14,770 bases of DNA. Origin: Funneliformis mosseae (Eukaryota > Glomeromycota > Glomeromycetes > Glomerales > Glomeraceae). A program made the translations under genes and the position numbers. The notes below the pieces were generated by a model. It had not been told where the DNA came from. It saw only the letters and a list, made by a program, of their open reading frames with translations, and ran no database searches. The stretch covers positions 1 through 14,770 of the forward strand of contig CAJVPP010002466.1 of assembly GCA_910592005.1 (NCBI GenBank), given 5' to 3'. Shown here one piece after another: positions 1 to 9,160 of the stretch. Position 1 is the stretch's first letter, and each line of letters opens with the position of its first letter.

Positions 1-158
1 TTAGCTAATATTTTTTACTAGTAATTAATTTCATTCGCGAGATATCGTTTAAATTATTATCTCAAATATTATTTTAGTGCCATATTCGAAAACATTACCA
101 TATTTGAAATCACGTGTGGCATTATATTTATTTATTTTTTTAAAAAAACAAAGGCGAC

Positions 159-298
159 GCAAACTGGTAATTATGGTTTACATAACCCGGCCGGGTCAGT
201 TTTTGTTAAATTTAAAATTTTTTGTAAATAAATTAAAAGCCGGTTGCCGTGTCAATCTTAAAAATTTTATGCTATGTAAACCATAAAATCAAGTTTGC
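159..298. repeat. Imperfect foldback with central palindrome
   Basis: The 26-base arms at 159-184 and 273-298 are inverted copies of each other, matching at 22 of 26 positions, including a perfect 12-base stretch (ATGGTTTACATA and its complement). The loop is 88 bp. Immediately inside the left arm, at 185-196, lies a perfect 12-bp GC-rich palindrome, ACCCGGCCGGGT, which stands out in this AT-rich DNA. This could be a degenerate MITE or a foldback remnant. I see no convincing target-site duplication just outside the arms, so the mobile-element reading is weak. Confidence 0.45.
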
Positions 299-1035
299 AT
301 GGAATTAATTAATTTAATCTAAATCTTGCGAGATTCGAATTCGTATCATACTGTCGAAAGTTTGAATCTCTTTTTGAATTTTTCGAACGGAAACCATGCC
401 CAAGGATTCAACATTATCGATTTAGAATTTTAATAAGAGAAATCTTGATGAAATTAATAAAGAGAATTTGCACGATGGATTGAAAAAAAAAGTACGCAAA
501 AATGTAATTAAAAAAAAAAAAAATTTTTAATAAACACTTTGGCGCTTATTTAATGTTTTGAAACGTAAATATAATGCTAGATCTTTTTTTAATAGACGAA
601 AATTTTATGTCTTGAATGGATGTTAAGTAGAATTTGCGTCATAAAACCTTATTGAAATAAGATCGTAAAACTAGTTTTTAACATGTAAATTCTCCGTCAT
701 GAACCGTAAAATTAAAACATTCCCACTAATATTAAATTATAGGTCATATGGTTTTGATTAATTATACCCGCTAATTATTAATTAATTAATCAAGAAACAA
801 TTTATTAAGAATTTTTTTAACTTTCTTCAATGACATTTCGACGCAGCCACCTAGAATTTGATAATCAAACCAACCTTTCCTCTTAAATGATTTGCTCATG
901 AAAGACCATCTAAATAATCAGATTTCTCAACGTATATTGTATTGTCTATTGCTTTGAACGTTTCATAATTTGAGTCCTTCAATATCCGAAGCATGTTCAA
1001 AGTTACTTCAATTTTTTGTAGAAATTTGCATCATC

Positions 1036-1140
1036 CCGTAGTGGCTGAGATATGCAAACGTGATTTTCAGCCAAGAGGCTTGTTTTGGGCTGGGACTAGG
1101 AATTAACATACGGCCCGTTGTAGTTGCTGCGCGCCTGAGC
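1036..1140. other. Less AT-rich non-coding patch
   Basis: About 100 bases with far more G and C than the surroundings, including CCCGTAGTGGCTGAG near the start and a GC-rich stretch near 1107-1137 (cggcccgttg, gctgcgcgcctgagc). Short inverted words CAGCC and GGCTG at about 1068-1097 could form a small hairpin. It lies roughly 250-360 bp upstream of the peptidase start. It is not a tRNA: no acceptor stem or T-loop consensus can be assembled. It may be a dispersed genomic repeat or an upstream regulatory segment; I cannot tell which. Confidence 0.3.
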
Positions 1141-1338
1141 AGAATTAATCCAGTAGCCTCATTTATTAGATAGTACAGTACCTATGAATTAGCTTTTTTT
1201 TCCTAGCCACCCATGGCTTCTTCCTTTTCTTAAAACTAATCCTTTTATAAATATTTCCATTTTTTGAAGGGTTCATTTGAATAATTTCAATATTGTAAAA
1301 TATACAAAGGAATAAAAATTCAATTTCAAGAAAAAAGC

Positions 1339-1346
1339 TATAAATT
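1339..1346 (+). promoter_or_regulatory. Possible TATA box of the peptidase gene
   Basis: TATAAATT lies 48 bp upstream of the chosen ATG at 1394, a plausible place for a core promoter with a very short leader. In DNA this AT-rich such a word is expected often by chance, so position is the only real support. Confidence 0.25.
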
Positions 1347-1393
1347 GAATGAATTTTTGTCATGGCCCAAATTTTTTTGTTCTATTTAATAAA

Positions 1394-3666
1394 ATGAAAT
1401 TATTGTTACACACATTAATTTTCGTGTTGATCGCATTATCATCAGCTAATTCACTCGACACAAAGAATGAAGATGCATGTGCGAGAATAGCAATTGAATA
1501 TCAAAAATCTAACAAAGATCCAGAATTTAGCGCAAATTATTCCGATGTGAAAGCATGCCTTGAATCGTTTCCTTATGATAGAGAGATAGCCGAAAGCGTA
1601 TGTAAATAAATACGCGTCGTAATCTTTTGAAAGAGGGATGGTGCACTGATAATTATTATTTTTTTTTTTTTGTGATTTCTTTGCAGACGATCGAAACGAT
1701 AAAGAAAACGTATCAAGCATTTTTTGTTTATTTATCAAAGGCTAAAGAAGAACCTCAACAAGGATATTCATTTAGAGCAGTTGATTTGATTAAGGAACTG
1801 GATGCACTATTGTTAAAGAATTATACATCGGAGTATCAATTCATGGTTAATAAATAATCTCTTTTAACATTATTTTTTTTTCGCGTATTTCTTTTTTGAA
1901 AAATAATTTTCAATTTTCCTTAATTATTTCAGTCAAAAGTAAAATCATTAATAGATGAATTGAAAGATGTTCACACGGAATTTTATCCATTATGTTACAT
2001 ATTGGCATTCGGTTATAGTCAGCAACTTTTATTATATTCAGTAATTAACAATGATGATGAGCAAATCATCAAGATATTCGATGATGAAATAGATAATAGC
2101 CACATTGATTGTGAGGTGACACACATTGATGGAAGACCTTCAATGGAAGTTATAAAAGAATTTGCGGATACAGTGCTCAATCTTTCAAAAGATGCAGGTG
2201 TGAGGTTCAATGAAGCACTAGTAGCATTAAAAAATAAAAATAATAATAACGGTGACAGAATCATCTCTGCAAGCAAATTCACGTCAAGAATTTTGGGCAG
2301 CTTACTTCCAGAGAAATCATCAATAGAGTACACTCTTGTATGTGCAAATGATGTAAAAACAAAATTTGTAAGAGAATGGAAGATTGGATCGTTGTATTAT
2401 GATAGGTTTAATACATCAGAAGATTTTCATAATGAATTATGTCAAGTAAAAGAGGTTCCAACAATTCGCTCTGATGAAATTAGTAAAATGTATGAAGAAA
2501 AAATTTATAATCAACCAATGAGTGATGTTGAATTAGTTTATGTAACTATAATAGCTTCTTTTTATATATTGAGTGATAATAAGACAGGGGTTGTGGTAAT
2601 TCCAACAGTCATAACGCCAGACAATGAAATTGTAAATGAAATGTTTGAATTGCAAATTGGATTTGATTTATTAGAAGATAAAGGTGTAACAAAAGTATGT
2701 AATAATATAATTTAAAGATTAAATTTATAAAAAAAAAAATTCCTTAAGTAACCCTTGCATTGCATATTTCGATAGATCGTACTGGATTTTCATGAGAATG
2801 GAGGAGGAGTCATAGAATTAGCACTATTCTTCGTTTACTTATTGTTTCCAGATTCTAGTCCTGATTTCGACAACGATATGGTGGTTAGCGAATTGTCACG
2901 AGCGGCTCTCGAAGCAGCATCATCACAACCAAATGCTGAACAAGTAATAGGTGAATTAACCATGCCTCCATTAGACCTAGGTGCTAAGGATTTATTAAGA
3001 TGGGCCGCAAAGACAGTGAAAAGCATATTCTCGCCAACTTCATTTTTTGACATTTACAATTACGAGGATCCAAATGCAGAGAATCATTTTCGCACGGTAG
3101 AGGAATTTATTGGTAATCACACATACATAAGAGGAGGAACTCCTACATCATTTACATCGAAATTTATAGACAGAGATATACAAGAATTTAGTCTATTTGT
3201 TAAATTGTTATCAGGAAACATTAATGAATATAAATGGAAAAGTGAAGATATTATTATATTAACAAACGGATTATGTGGGTCATCATGCTCATTGATTACT
3301 CATCGTATGGCCGAAAAATTTAATGTGAGTACAATTGCCGTTGGTGGTTTCAAAGATACGCCATTATCCTATGCTTCATATCCCGGTAGTCAGGTTCTTG
3401 ATTTTGATAATATACACAATGAATTAGCTCTTAATGGATTATTACAAAATGAAACGTTAAAAGATTTAATCCCTCAACCATTTTTGTTTCCTGCAATATT
3501 AAGATTTACGTTCAAAGAGATTTATGACATAGTAAATAAAGATAATATATTAGAATATACTTATAAACCTGCCAAACATAGATTATATTATGATGAGAAA
3601 AGCGCGAGGGATCCTAGTAGATTATGGTTAGAAGCTGTTAAATTTTTTCCTAATAAGGCAAATTAA
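1394..3666 (+). CDS. Secreted S41-family serine peptidase (fungal CPAF-like), four exons
   Basis: Exons are 1394-1597, 1687-1845, 1933-2694 and 2776-3666, giving 671 residues. The introns (89, 87 and 81 nt) are all phase 0, with donors GTATGT, GTTAAT and GTATGT. ATG 1394 is preferred over 1349 because it starts directly with a signal peptide (MKLLLHTLIFVLIALSSANS), so the product should be exported. The N-terminal region (about 25-120) has the Cys-rich, CLESFP-type layout of fungal S41 proteins. A DVHTEF motif places the likely catalytic His at 135. A PDZ-like stretch with HIDGRP follows near 185-190. IVLDFHENGGG at 376-386 is the S41 core strand, created exactly by the third splice. NGLCGSSC at 539-546 holds the probable nucleophile Ser544 (or Ser545), followed by a VGGF stretch. 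The third catalytic residue is not assigned. Length and motif order fit the family. Substrate is unknown. No frameshift or stop is seen; this looks like a live gene. Confidence 0.9.
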
Positions 3667-4822
3667 TTAATTAGTTATTTTTTAATTATAAAATATTCTG
3701 TAAAACTTTGTATAGAACTAAGCATTTATTTATCGGTGCTGAGGCCGTTAACTCAATAAATTTCTTTCGAATTACGTAGTATAAACGTTAAATAAAAACG
3801 TAATTAAGATCGATTTTTGATATTAATAAATTTTGAATATTTTCAAAAAATTTTGATCATTTAATATTTAGTATCATAGGTTAAAAGCCAATTAAAATGT
3901 TGCAACCAATTAGAAACTTTTTCTACTTATTTATTTTTTTTTTTTTTAAAAAAAAAAAATAAATTAAGGTAATTAGAAAATTTTATAATCATTGAGCTGA
4001 CTAAAAATTAGGTTTTTTTTTTTATTGTAAATGAATTAATTGTTAACTGGATGGATATTTTCCTAATTTTGAACAATATTCCACATTAATTCATTTATTC
4101 ACGTTTTCAAATAAAGCCGTTTAATCATAGACAAAGACTTAAAGCGGCGCAGTAATTGTGGACTTAAAAAATAATTTACCCAGTCTAATAATAGATTATT
4201 TCATGCAATTAAATATATAATATATGTAGCATGCATGTGCATCTGTATACAAGGCGTTCCATATGCTCTCATTGTAATTAAAAAATTGAAACGGAAAATA
4301 TCAATCAAAAATTCACGATTCAGCTTTGCATAATTCGTTTATCGATACAACGATAACAAAAACTTTAATTTCCGAGGATCGCGAATCACGTGAAATCAAC
4401 GATATTAGATCAAAGTTTAAAAGGAGGATATATATTAATAATGAAATGACAACAGGAATAAAGGAATTTGTCCCCATAATCTCGGTACTAAAACTAATAA
4501 ACTGGAAGCATTTTTTCCTGCAAAAATTAATCAATATAATTAATATAATTTTAAATTAAACACTAATATGTCCTAATTAATACCTACAATTAGTAAGTAA
4601 TACTTTTATCACCTGAAATACTATTGTATCTGATAACCAAAAAATCAAAATAAAAAGGTAATATCTTAAGCTACTTTTCCCGAGAAAGTAATCCCATTCT
4701 TTAATTACAAGAGATAATAGTTCTTTTCTCTTGCTGAATAGTGCGAGTTGGATTAAAGAATTATATTTTTTAAATTATTTTACTGAACTAATAATTCTTT
4801 AGAACTTTACTTTTAGCCATAA
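3667..4822. other. 3' flank and intergenic spacer, no gene recognised
   Basis: This stretch is AT-rich non-coding DNA. It includes possible poly(A) signals (AATAAA at 3755 and again at 3791) and a long T-run/A-run inverted tract at about 3928-3965 that could fold but is simple sequence. A 77-codon frame at 4326-4559 begins at TTG, not ATG, overlaps an equally long frame on the other strand, and has no domain, so I do not call it a gene. I cannot identify the left terminus of the Plavaka-like element that begins somewhere near the end of this stretch. Confidence 0.5.
3755..3760 (+). terminator. Possible polyadenylation signal of the peptidase gene
   Basis: AATAAA occurs about 90 bp after the TAA stop of the peptidase gene, with a second copy at 3791. 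Its placement suits a 3' end, but the word is common by chance in this AT-rich DNA. Confidence 0.25.
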
Positions 4823-4926
4823 CAGTTTAATAAAGCAATCACTGCATTAGAAAGAGAAAGCCAAACGGTTATTGCAAATAGACATGCTAAATTAGAGAAA
4901 GACCAAAAACAAAATACAAGAATATG

Positions 4927-4992
4927 CATAAATGTAATTTATGTGAAAGAGTTTTCTCACAAAGAGGAAATCTTACACAACATTATAATTGA
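4927..4992 (+). other. C2H2 zinc-finger remnant at the transposase N-terminus
   Basis: The frame reads KCNLCERVFSQRGNLTQH and then a stop at 4990-4992. The spacing C-x2-C-x12-H fits a classical C2H2 finger, with the Phe and Leu core positions in place. The second His is lost to the stop or frameshift. A neighbouring frame (4823-5026) is open for 67 codons and reads through the same region, showing that at least one base was gained or lost here. An N-terminal zinc finger is usual for fungal Plavaka transposases. Confidence 0.65.
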
Positions 4993-5037
4993 CTCTACCC
5001 ATATATCCAACAATTATGAATATTAAATTGGATATAA

Positions 5038-5391
5038 GATCAGCAATACAAAAATCAAAAATCATTTCGACCTTCAGATAATAATCTTGATATTAATGCT
5101 GAAGAAAATAAAATTATTAGGACGAATAATTTTTCATTATCAGATGATCAAAATTCATCATCACAAATTTCACATTTTGAAAATGATAAAAGTATCAATG
5201 ATGATAAAGATGATGAAAGGATCAAAGAGGATGATGATGTGAGGATCAAAAAGGATGAAGGGATCGAAGATAACATAAGTAAATTATCAAAAAATAGTGA
5301 TAAAAGTAAAAGTTCTTTTGGAAATATTGAAGATTTTTATAACAGAAGTTATATTACTATACTTGATGATTTAAGTAAAAATTATAAATAA
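5038..5391 (+). other. Acidic, repetitive linker segment of the transposase remnant
   Basis: This is an uninterrupted 117-codon frame without an ATG. It is rich in Asp, Glu, Lys and Ser, with imperfect internal repeats of the form DDERIKE / DDVRIKK / DEGIEDN, and ends in ILDDLSKNYK before the stop. The lack of a start codon and its position between the finger and the conserved YKKFM block argue that it is an internal exon piece of the Plavaka-like protein and not a separate gene. Confidence 0.5.
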
Positions 5392-7036
5392 GAAACTATT
5401 ATGTAACCAAGTGAGACATATAAGAAATTTATGACCACTGTAATACAGTATTATATTTCAGATGCAGCATGTGATATAATGTCTAATAAAAAAGAATTAT
5501 ACTGAATCATTATCTGCTTCTATGTGCAAAGGACGAACATATATGGACAAAATAAATATTAAGGATCTTCACTTAAAAATACAAGATCTCATTAAATTTG
5601 AAGAAAAAATTTATAATTTATAATATTATCTAATTATTGATGCAATAAAGAGCTTATATCTAATCGTAATTTTGTAAAGAATTTTTTCTTGATTATAAAG
5701 AGGAGTGGAAATCTTGTAATATATGTATAAAATTTTAAAAATTCTTATTATCATAAAAAAACTAATAAATGGTATTTTAATAAGGATAAAATGTGATGCG
5801 TATTTATTCAGAATAAAATACTGCTAAATGATGGTGCGAAAAAGAATTACCTTTTAGTAAAGTTCTTGCAGTAATGTTATATATTGATAGTCTTACATTT
5901 GATACATATAGGCGACATTCAAAATACCCAGTATTTTTAACACTTGATAATATTTTTAACTAGCGTTAAAATTTGCTTTGTTAGCTTTTTACCACAATTA
6001 AGTACTAAAGATAATAAATTTTATAAAATTAAGAAATTTAAACAATATAAGTGAGATTTGAAACAATATGTTCTAAAATATTTGCTAGACCCACTTCTTC
6101 AAAAAGAAGGCATCTATTTAGCAATAAATAGAAAGATTGAATACTTTATTCCACATATATTTACTATATTAGCTGACATATTAGAAGTACAAAGCATTAG
6201 TTATACTTATTAATCATATTGTATATTGTGTTCTTGCTATAAATGTCTTATGCCAGAAGATCAATTAAATAACATGCATGTTGATAAAAATTCTATCATT
6301 TTATGAGCTCATAAAATATGAATGCAGTTGTTTTTTCTCACAATACTGCAAAATATTCCATTTATGAACAAAAGAATTTTTTCTAAAAATTTAAATAAAA
6401 TACAAATATTTAATAATTTATTTATCTTTATTTTTAATTTATTTAAATTAATATGTAATTTATTTATTTTAGAATGATGAACATTTATGATACAGTAGCT
6501 TTAGACTATATGCACTTATAGGAAATAGATTTATTTTCCTATATACTTAACTTTACAAGGAGATTATTATATATCTATCTGACTATAATATTATTACAAA
6601 ATGGATGATCGATTGATCATTATCATACTATTTAGTGGATTAAAAATATTGCATAATGGGTATCAACAAGGGGCAAAATTTACTGAAACAGAAATGTAAG
6701 ACATTATAAAAATAATTATATTTGTATTAGATAAGCTTTATACAATTGATGATAAATTAAATATCAAAGTAATACAAAATATATATAAATTGATTGTAAA
6801 AGATTAATTCAATGCTTTATAAAATTTGTCAAGATATATATAATATCTAGAAAAAAAAAATTTAATGAAAATGAATCAAATGAGTTTGAGATTTTTTTTT
6901 TAAAATCATTAAGTTGTAATTTATTACACTTAACTTTTATATTAATATAGCAAGAAATTATTAAATGGATAGATGATTTTATCAAACTATTTAATCATTT
7001 TCATAAAGTGAACTTCACCTACGAAAATTGCACATA

Positions 7037-7062
7037 CAGTGTGTAATGAAAAAAATGGCAGT
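7037..7062 (+). repeat. Left terminal inverted repeat of the Tc1/mariner element
   Basis: The repeat starts CAGTGTGTAATG, then a run of seven A and TGGCAGT. It pairs with 8301-8325 with two base differences and one A more or less in the run. TA directly precedes it. Confidence 0.88.
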
Positions 7063-7158
7063 AACAAAAAGCAATATATCTCAAAAACTACCTATCCGAT
7101 TTGAATGAATTTAAATTTATTTAAAAGCCGATCAATTCCTTTATTAGATAAAAAAATT

Positions 7159-8146
7159 TCAATATGATATTCTATCACCATTTTTTTCTAAAACTATTTC
7201 ACATCTGGTTTTCATAGACATAATCAAATTATTCACTGTTGATTAAGGAACTGCATCCCATTCTTCAACCAAAAATTTGGTCAATTCATTAATATTTTGA
7301 GGCATCCACTTTTCAACATTATTTTTAACGATCGCCTACATATTTTCAATAGGATTAAGATCTAGACTATTGGATGGCCAATCAATAGTACAAATTGAAT
7401 TTTTAGCAATAAACTCCTTTACAATACGTGAAGTGTACTTCAAATCATTGTCTTGTTACAAATGCTAGTTTCTTCTATACATATTTCTTATAGCAGGTAG
7501 AAGCTAGTTCTGCAATATACTTACATAAAATGGTCCATCCATGATATTAGTGAAACAAAAGAGAGGTGTTTTTCCTTTTTTTGAAATCCCTTTCTATGCC
7601 ATCACTTTTTGACGAGATTTTGGCAACCTTCAGATGGGTCTTTTACTATTTTTATGCTATTGACTAACCTTATTTCGAAAAAGATCAAATGCTGTCTCAT
7701 CAGTGAATATTGTCTGATCCCAATTGTCATTTAAATATGCTTGTGTCCATACTTTTCATATTTCAATATGCTGATTTGTGAGCATCGGAGTTGCTAATGG
7801 GACAGAACTTTCATATCCTTTTTTTTCATATTTCTCTAGATGGATTCATGTGAAATGGAAATATTATAGGTATTTTGTATTTTTGCAGCAAGTTGACAGG
7901 TCAAAATTGCAGTATTTTTATGCATATGTTGCCCAATAGCCTGGGATAATTTGTGTAACCTTTAATTTCTGACTATTATTACACCGATGATTGATATTAC
8001 CTATTTCTCTAAGCTTTTTAAGATTACGCTTAATAGTATGAAAGGAAATACCAGTTTTTTTGTATTTCCTTTACTGAATTAATACTATTAAGCCAATAAT
8101 GTCGAATTGTTTGTCTTTGAGCTTCTAATCTTATATTAACTATCAT
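7159..8146 (-). pseudogene. Dead Tc1-like transposase
   Basis: The start ATG is at 8146 and the natural stop at 7159-7161. The N-terminus (RLEAQRQTIRHYW, then VKEIQKKTGISFHTIKRN) is a helix-turn-helix DNA-binding part. The catalytic triad is visible: FTDET (Asp codon 7699-7701), QDND (Asp codon 7450-7452) and SLDLNPIEN (Glu codon 7345-7347). The last two are separated by 34 residues, so this is the DD34E type. At least two frameshifts are present (one at the A-run in IQKKTG near 8055, one near 7930) and about seven in-frame stops. One stop replaces the usual Trp after PIENM, and another sits where a Trp is expected near VSQ. The protein cannot be active, although all three catalytic codons survive. 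Confidence 0.9.
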
Positions 8147-8300
8147 TGCAAAGAAAATAACATAAAAATAAACAAAAATAAACAAAAATTTACTTTTAAA
8201 AACGCGTTTTTCTAAATTTGAAAATATTAAATTAATGATTTGTTTATGATTGACATTATAAATTTCTATGTTTTATTTGTAAAAAAATATTATTTTATCA

Positions 8301-8325
8301 ACTACCATTTTTTCATTACATACTG
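8301..8325 (-). repeat. Right terminal inverted repeat of the Tc1/mariner element
   Basis: Read on the minus strand it is CAGTATGTAATG, a run of six A, then TGGTAGT, matching the left end. TA follows at 8326-8327. Confidence 0.88.
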
Positions 8326-8342
8326 TATAATAATATTATACT

Positions 8343-8350
8343 ATTTCTAC
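8343..8350 (+). repeat. Left target-site duplication of the MITE
   Basis: ATTTCTAC, identical to 8484-8491 on the other side of the element. Confidence 0.8.
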
Positions 8351-8483
8351 TAAAGATGGTGTTGCAACATTGTGACACTTATTTGTCACCTGTTGCAACT
8401 TAAATTTTAATAATGTTGCAATTTGTTGCAACATTGTGATGCCTATTTGTCACCTGTTGCAACTAATTGAGGTGCCATCTTTA
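8351..8483. mobile_element. 133-bp MITE with hAT-like ends and 8-bp target duplication
   Basis: The ends are TAAAGATGG (8351-8359) and CCATCTTTA (8475-8483), perfect 9-bp inverted repeats. ATTTCTAC occurs directly before (8343-8350) and directly after (8484-8491), a perfect 8-bp target-site duplication. Eight-base duplications are typical of hAT elements, and TAAAG fits their loose YARNG terminal consensus. There is no coding capacity. The body consists of two hairpin-forming units. It lies 25 bp right of the Tc1 element, also inside the Plavaka-like remnant. The family name is unknown to me; a hAT partner is inference. Confidence 0.82.
8361..8464. repeat. Two 40-bp hairpin repeats built on GTTGCAAC
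   Basis: 8361-8400 and 8425-8464 are direct repeats identical at 37 of 40 positions, with a period of 64 bp. Each unit starts and ends with the self-complementary octamer GTTGCAAC and contains TGACA / TGTCA facing each other, so each can fold into its own hairpin. A fifth, imperfect copy (GTTGCAAT) lies at 8414-8421. This makes up most of the MITE body. Confidence 0.85.
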
Positions 8484-8491
8484 ATTTCTAC
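8484..8491 (+). repeat. Right target-site duplication of the MITE
   Basis: ATTTCTAC, identical to 8343-8350. Confidence 0.8.
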
Positions 8492-8617
8492 TATTAAATG
8501 CTATAATGTAATTAATGGATTAACCACTAAAACTTATAAAATATTACATAAAATTGAATAAAAAATCCATATAGAATATCTAATAAAATGAATATTCTTA
8601 GTCAAATAATCAAAATT

Positions 8618-8623
8618 GTAAGT
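8618..8623 (+). other. Relict 5' splice site in the transposase remnant
   Basis: GTAAGT follows directly after the coding-like piece that reads KNPYRISNKMNILSQIIKI. Recognisable protein similarity stops here and resumes near 8860, so this is a plausible intron donor. The matching acceptor was not pinned down. Confidence 0.45.
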
Positions 8624-9081
8624 TATTATTAATTTTAAACAATCTGTTTATTTTTGTTTAATTTTCAAAAAAATTAATGATAATGTTTTAAACTAAATAT
8701 TAAATTTGCTGACAAATAATTACAATTAGATCAAAAAATTAACTATTTTAAAGTTAGATTATATGTGATCTTTATTGTAAAAACTACCTATTAGTGAATT
8801 AGTTAATCTTGAGTAAAAATTAAAATATAAAAAAGACATAGATGATTTATATTAAAGGAATGCAAAATTTAATTTATTATTTAGATATTTTTTTAGATAA
8901 AAAGTTAAATATTTCAGAAAATAAAAATATTAACTTAAAAATTTATGTATCTGGAATATTAAAAAATAGAGAAATTATATATACAATTAGTAGATTTTAT
9001 AAATAACTCAAATTTAATGATGTTGCAGTTGTAATAGATAATGTTAATTATTTAATAGATAATAAAATGTGTTATGAAAAA

Positions 9082-9160
9082 ATAAGTTATATAATTAAAA
9101 TTTATATATATTTTAAATTTTAATTAATTAATTATATTTGTTATATTTATTGTATTTTAG
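9082..9160 (+). other. Relict intron with mutated donor in the transposase remnant
   Basis: Reading ...NKMCYEK up to 9081 and VLMLAEILL from 9161 gives a continuous family-like sequence, in phase 0 on both sides. The acceptor is TATTTTAG at 9153-9160. The donor position reads ATAAGT, one G-to-A change from the standard GTAAGT. The length of 79 nt matches the introns of the intact peptidase gene (81-89 nt). This is good evidence that the element once carried spliced introns and that decay has also hit splice sites. Confidence 0.6.

Larger units (their letters stand above)
1..1338. other. Non-coding 5' flank, AT-rich, no gene recognised
   Basis: I find no credible coding region here. The longest open frames (69 aa at 77-286 on plus and 65 aa at 1166-1363 on minus) are low-complexity and show no domain. 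The stretch contains an imperfect foldback (159-298), A/T runs near 490-530, a run of TTAA/ATTA repeats near 770-795, and a patch with clearly higher G+C at about 1036-1140. The part nearest 1394 presumably carries the promoter of the peptidase gene; that is inference from position. Confidence 0.6.
7037..8325 (-). mobile_element. Tc1/mariner element (DD34E), 1289 bp, inserted in the Plavaka-like remnant
   Basis: The inverted ends are CAGTGTGTAATG at 7037 and the complement of CAGTATGTAATG ending at 8325. The repeat runs about 25 bp each side, followed by an A-run and TGGyAGT. The element is flanked by TA on both sides (7035-7036 and 8326-8327), the standard target duplication of this superfamily. 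Size, CAGT ends and the internal transposase on the minus strand all agree. It splits the Plavaka-like sequence, so it is younger than that insertion. Confidence 0.93.

Noticed and set aside
77..286. 69-aa plus-strand open frame
   Set aside because: It is low-complexity Lys/Phe/Leu sequence spanning the foldback, with no domain.
1060..1137. tRNA-like or structured RNA gene in the less AT-rich patch
   Set aside because: No acceptor stem, anticodon arm or T-loop consensus could be assembled, only one 5-bp inverted pair.
1349..1393. Upstream in-frame ATG that would add 15 residues to the peptidase
   Set aside because: The extension puts polar and aromatic residues ahead of a clean signal peptide; the ATG at 1394 gives a standard secretion signal directly at the start.
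1451..1738. 95-aa open frame on the minus strand
   Set aside because: It lies opposite the first two exons and intron of the peptidase and has no domain; it is a shadow frame.
2019..2333. 104-aa open frame on the minus strand
   Set aside because: It lies opposite exon 3 of the peptidase, whose plus-strand sequence fits a known family; it is a shadow frame.
3928..3965. Long T-run/A-run hairpin as a terminator or MITE
   Set aside because: It is homopolymer simple sequence; eukaryotic 3' ends do not use such hairpins and there is no flanking duplication.
4326..4559. 77-codon plus-strand frame (and 73 codons opposite on the minus strand)
   Set aside because: It starts at TTG, has no recognisable domain, ends in low-complexity Ile/Asn, and both strands are open equally. 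It could be an old exon scrap but cannot be supported as a gene.
4561..4570. CACTAATATG as the left tip of a CACTA-like Plavaka element
   Set aside because: No matching inverted end was found to the right of 9387, and CACTA by chance is common enough; the terminus remains unknown.
8361..8464. CRISPR-like repeat array
   Set aside because: There are only two units, each self-complementary and enclosed by transposon ends with a target duplication; a fungal-type genome also makes CRISPR implausible.
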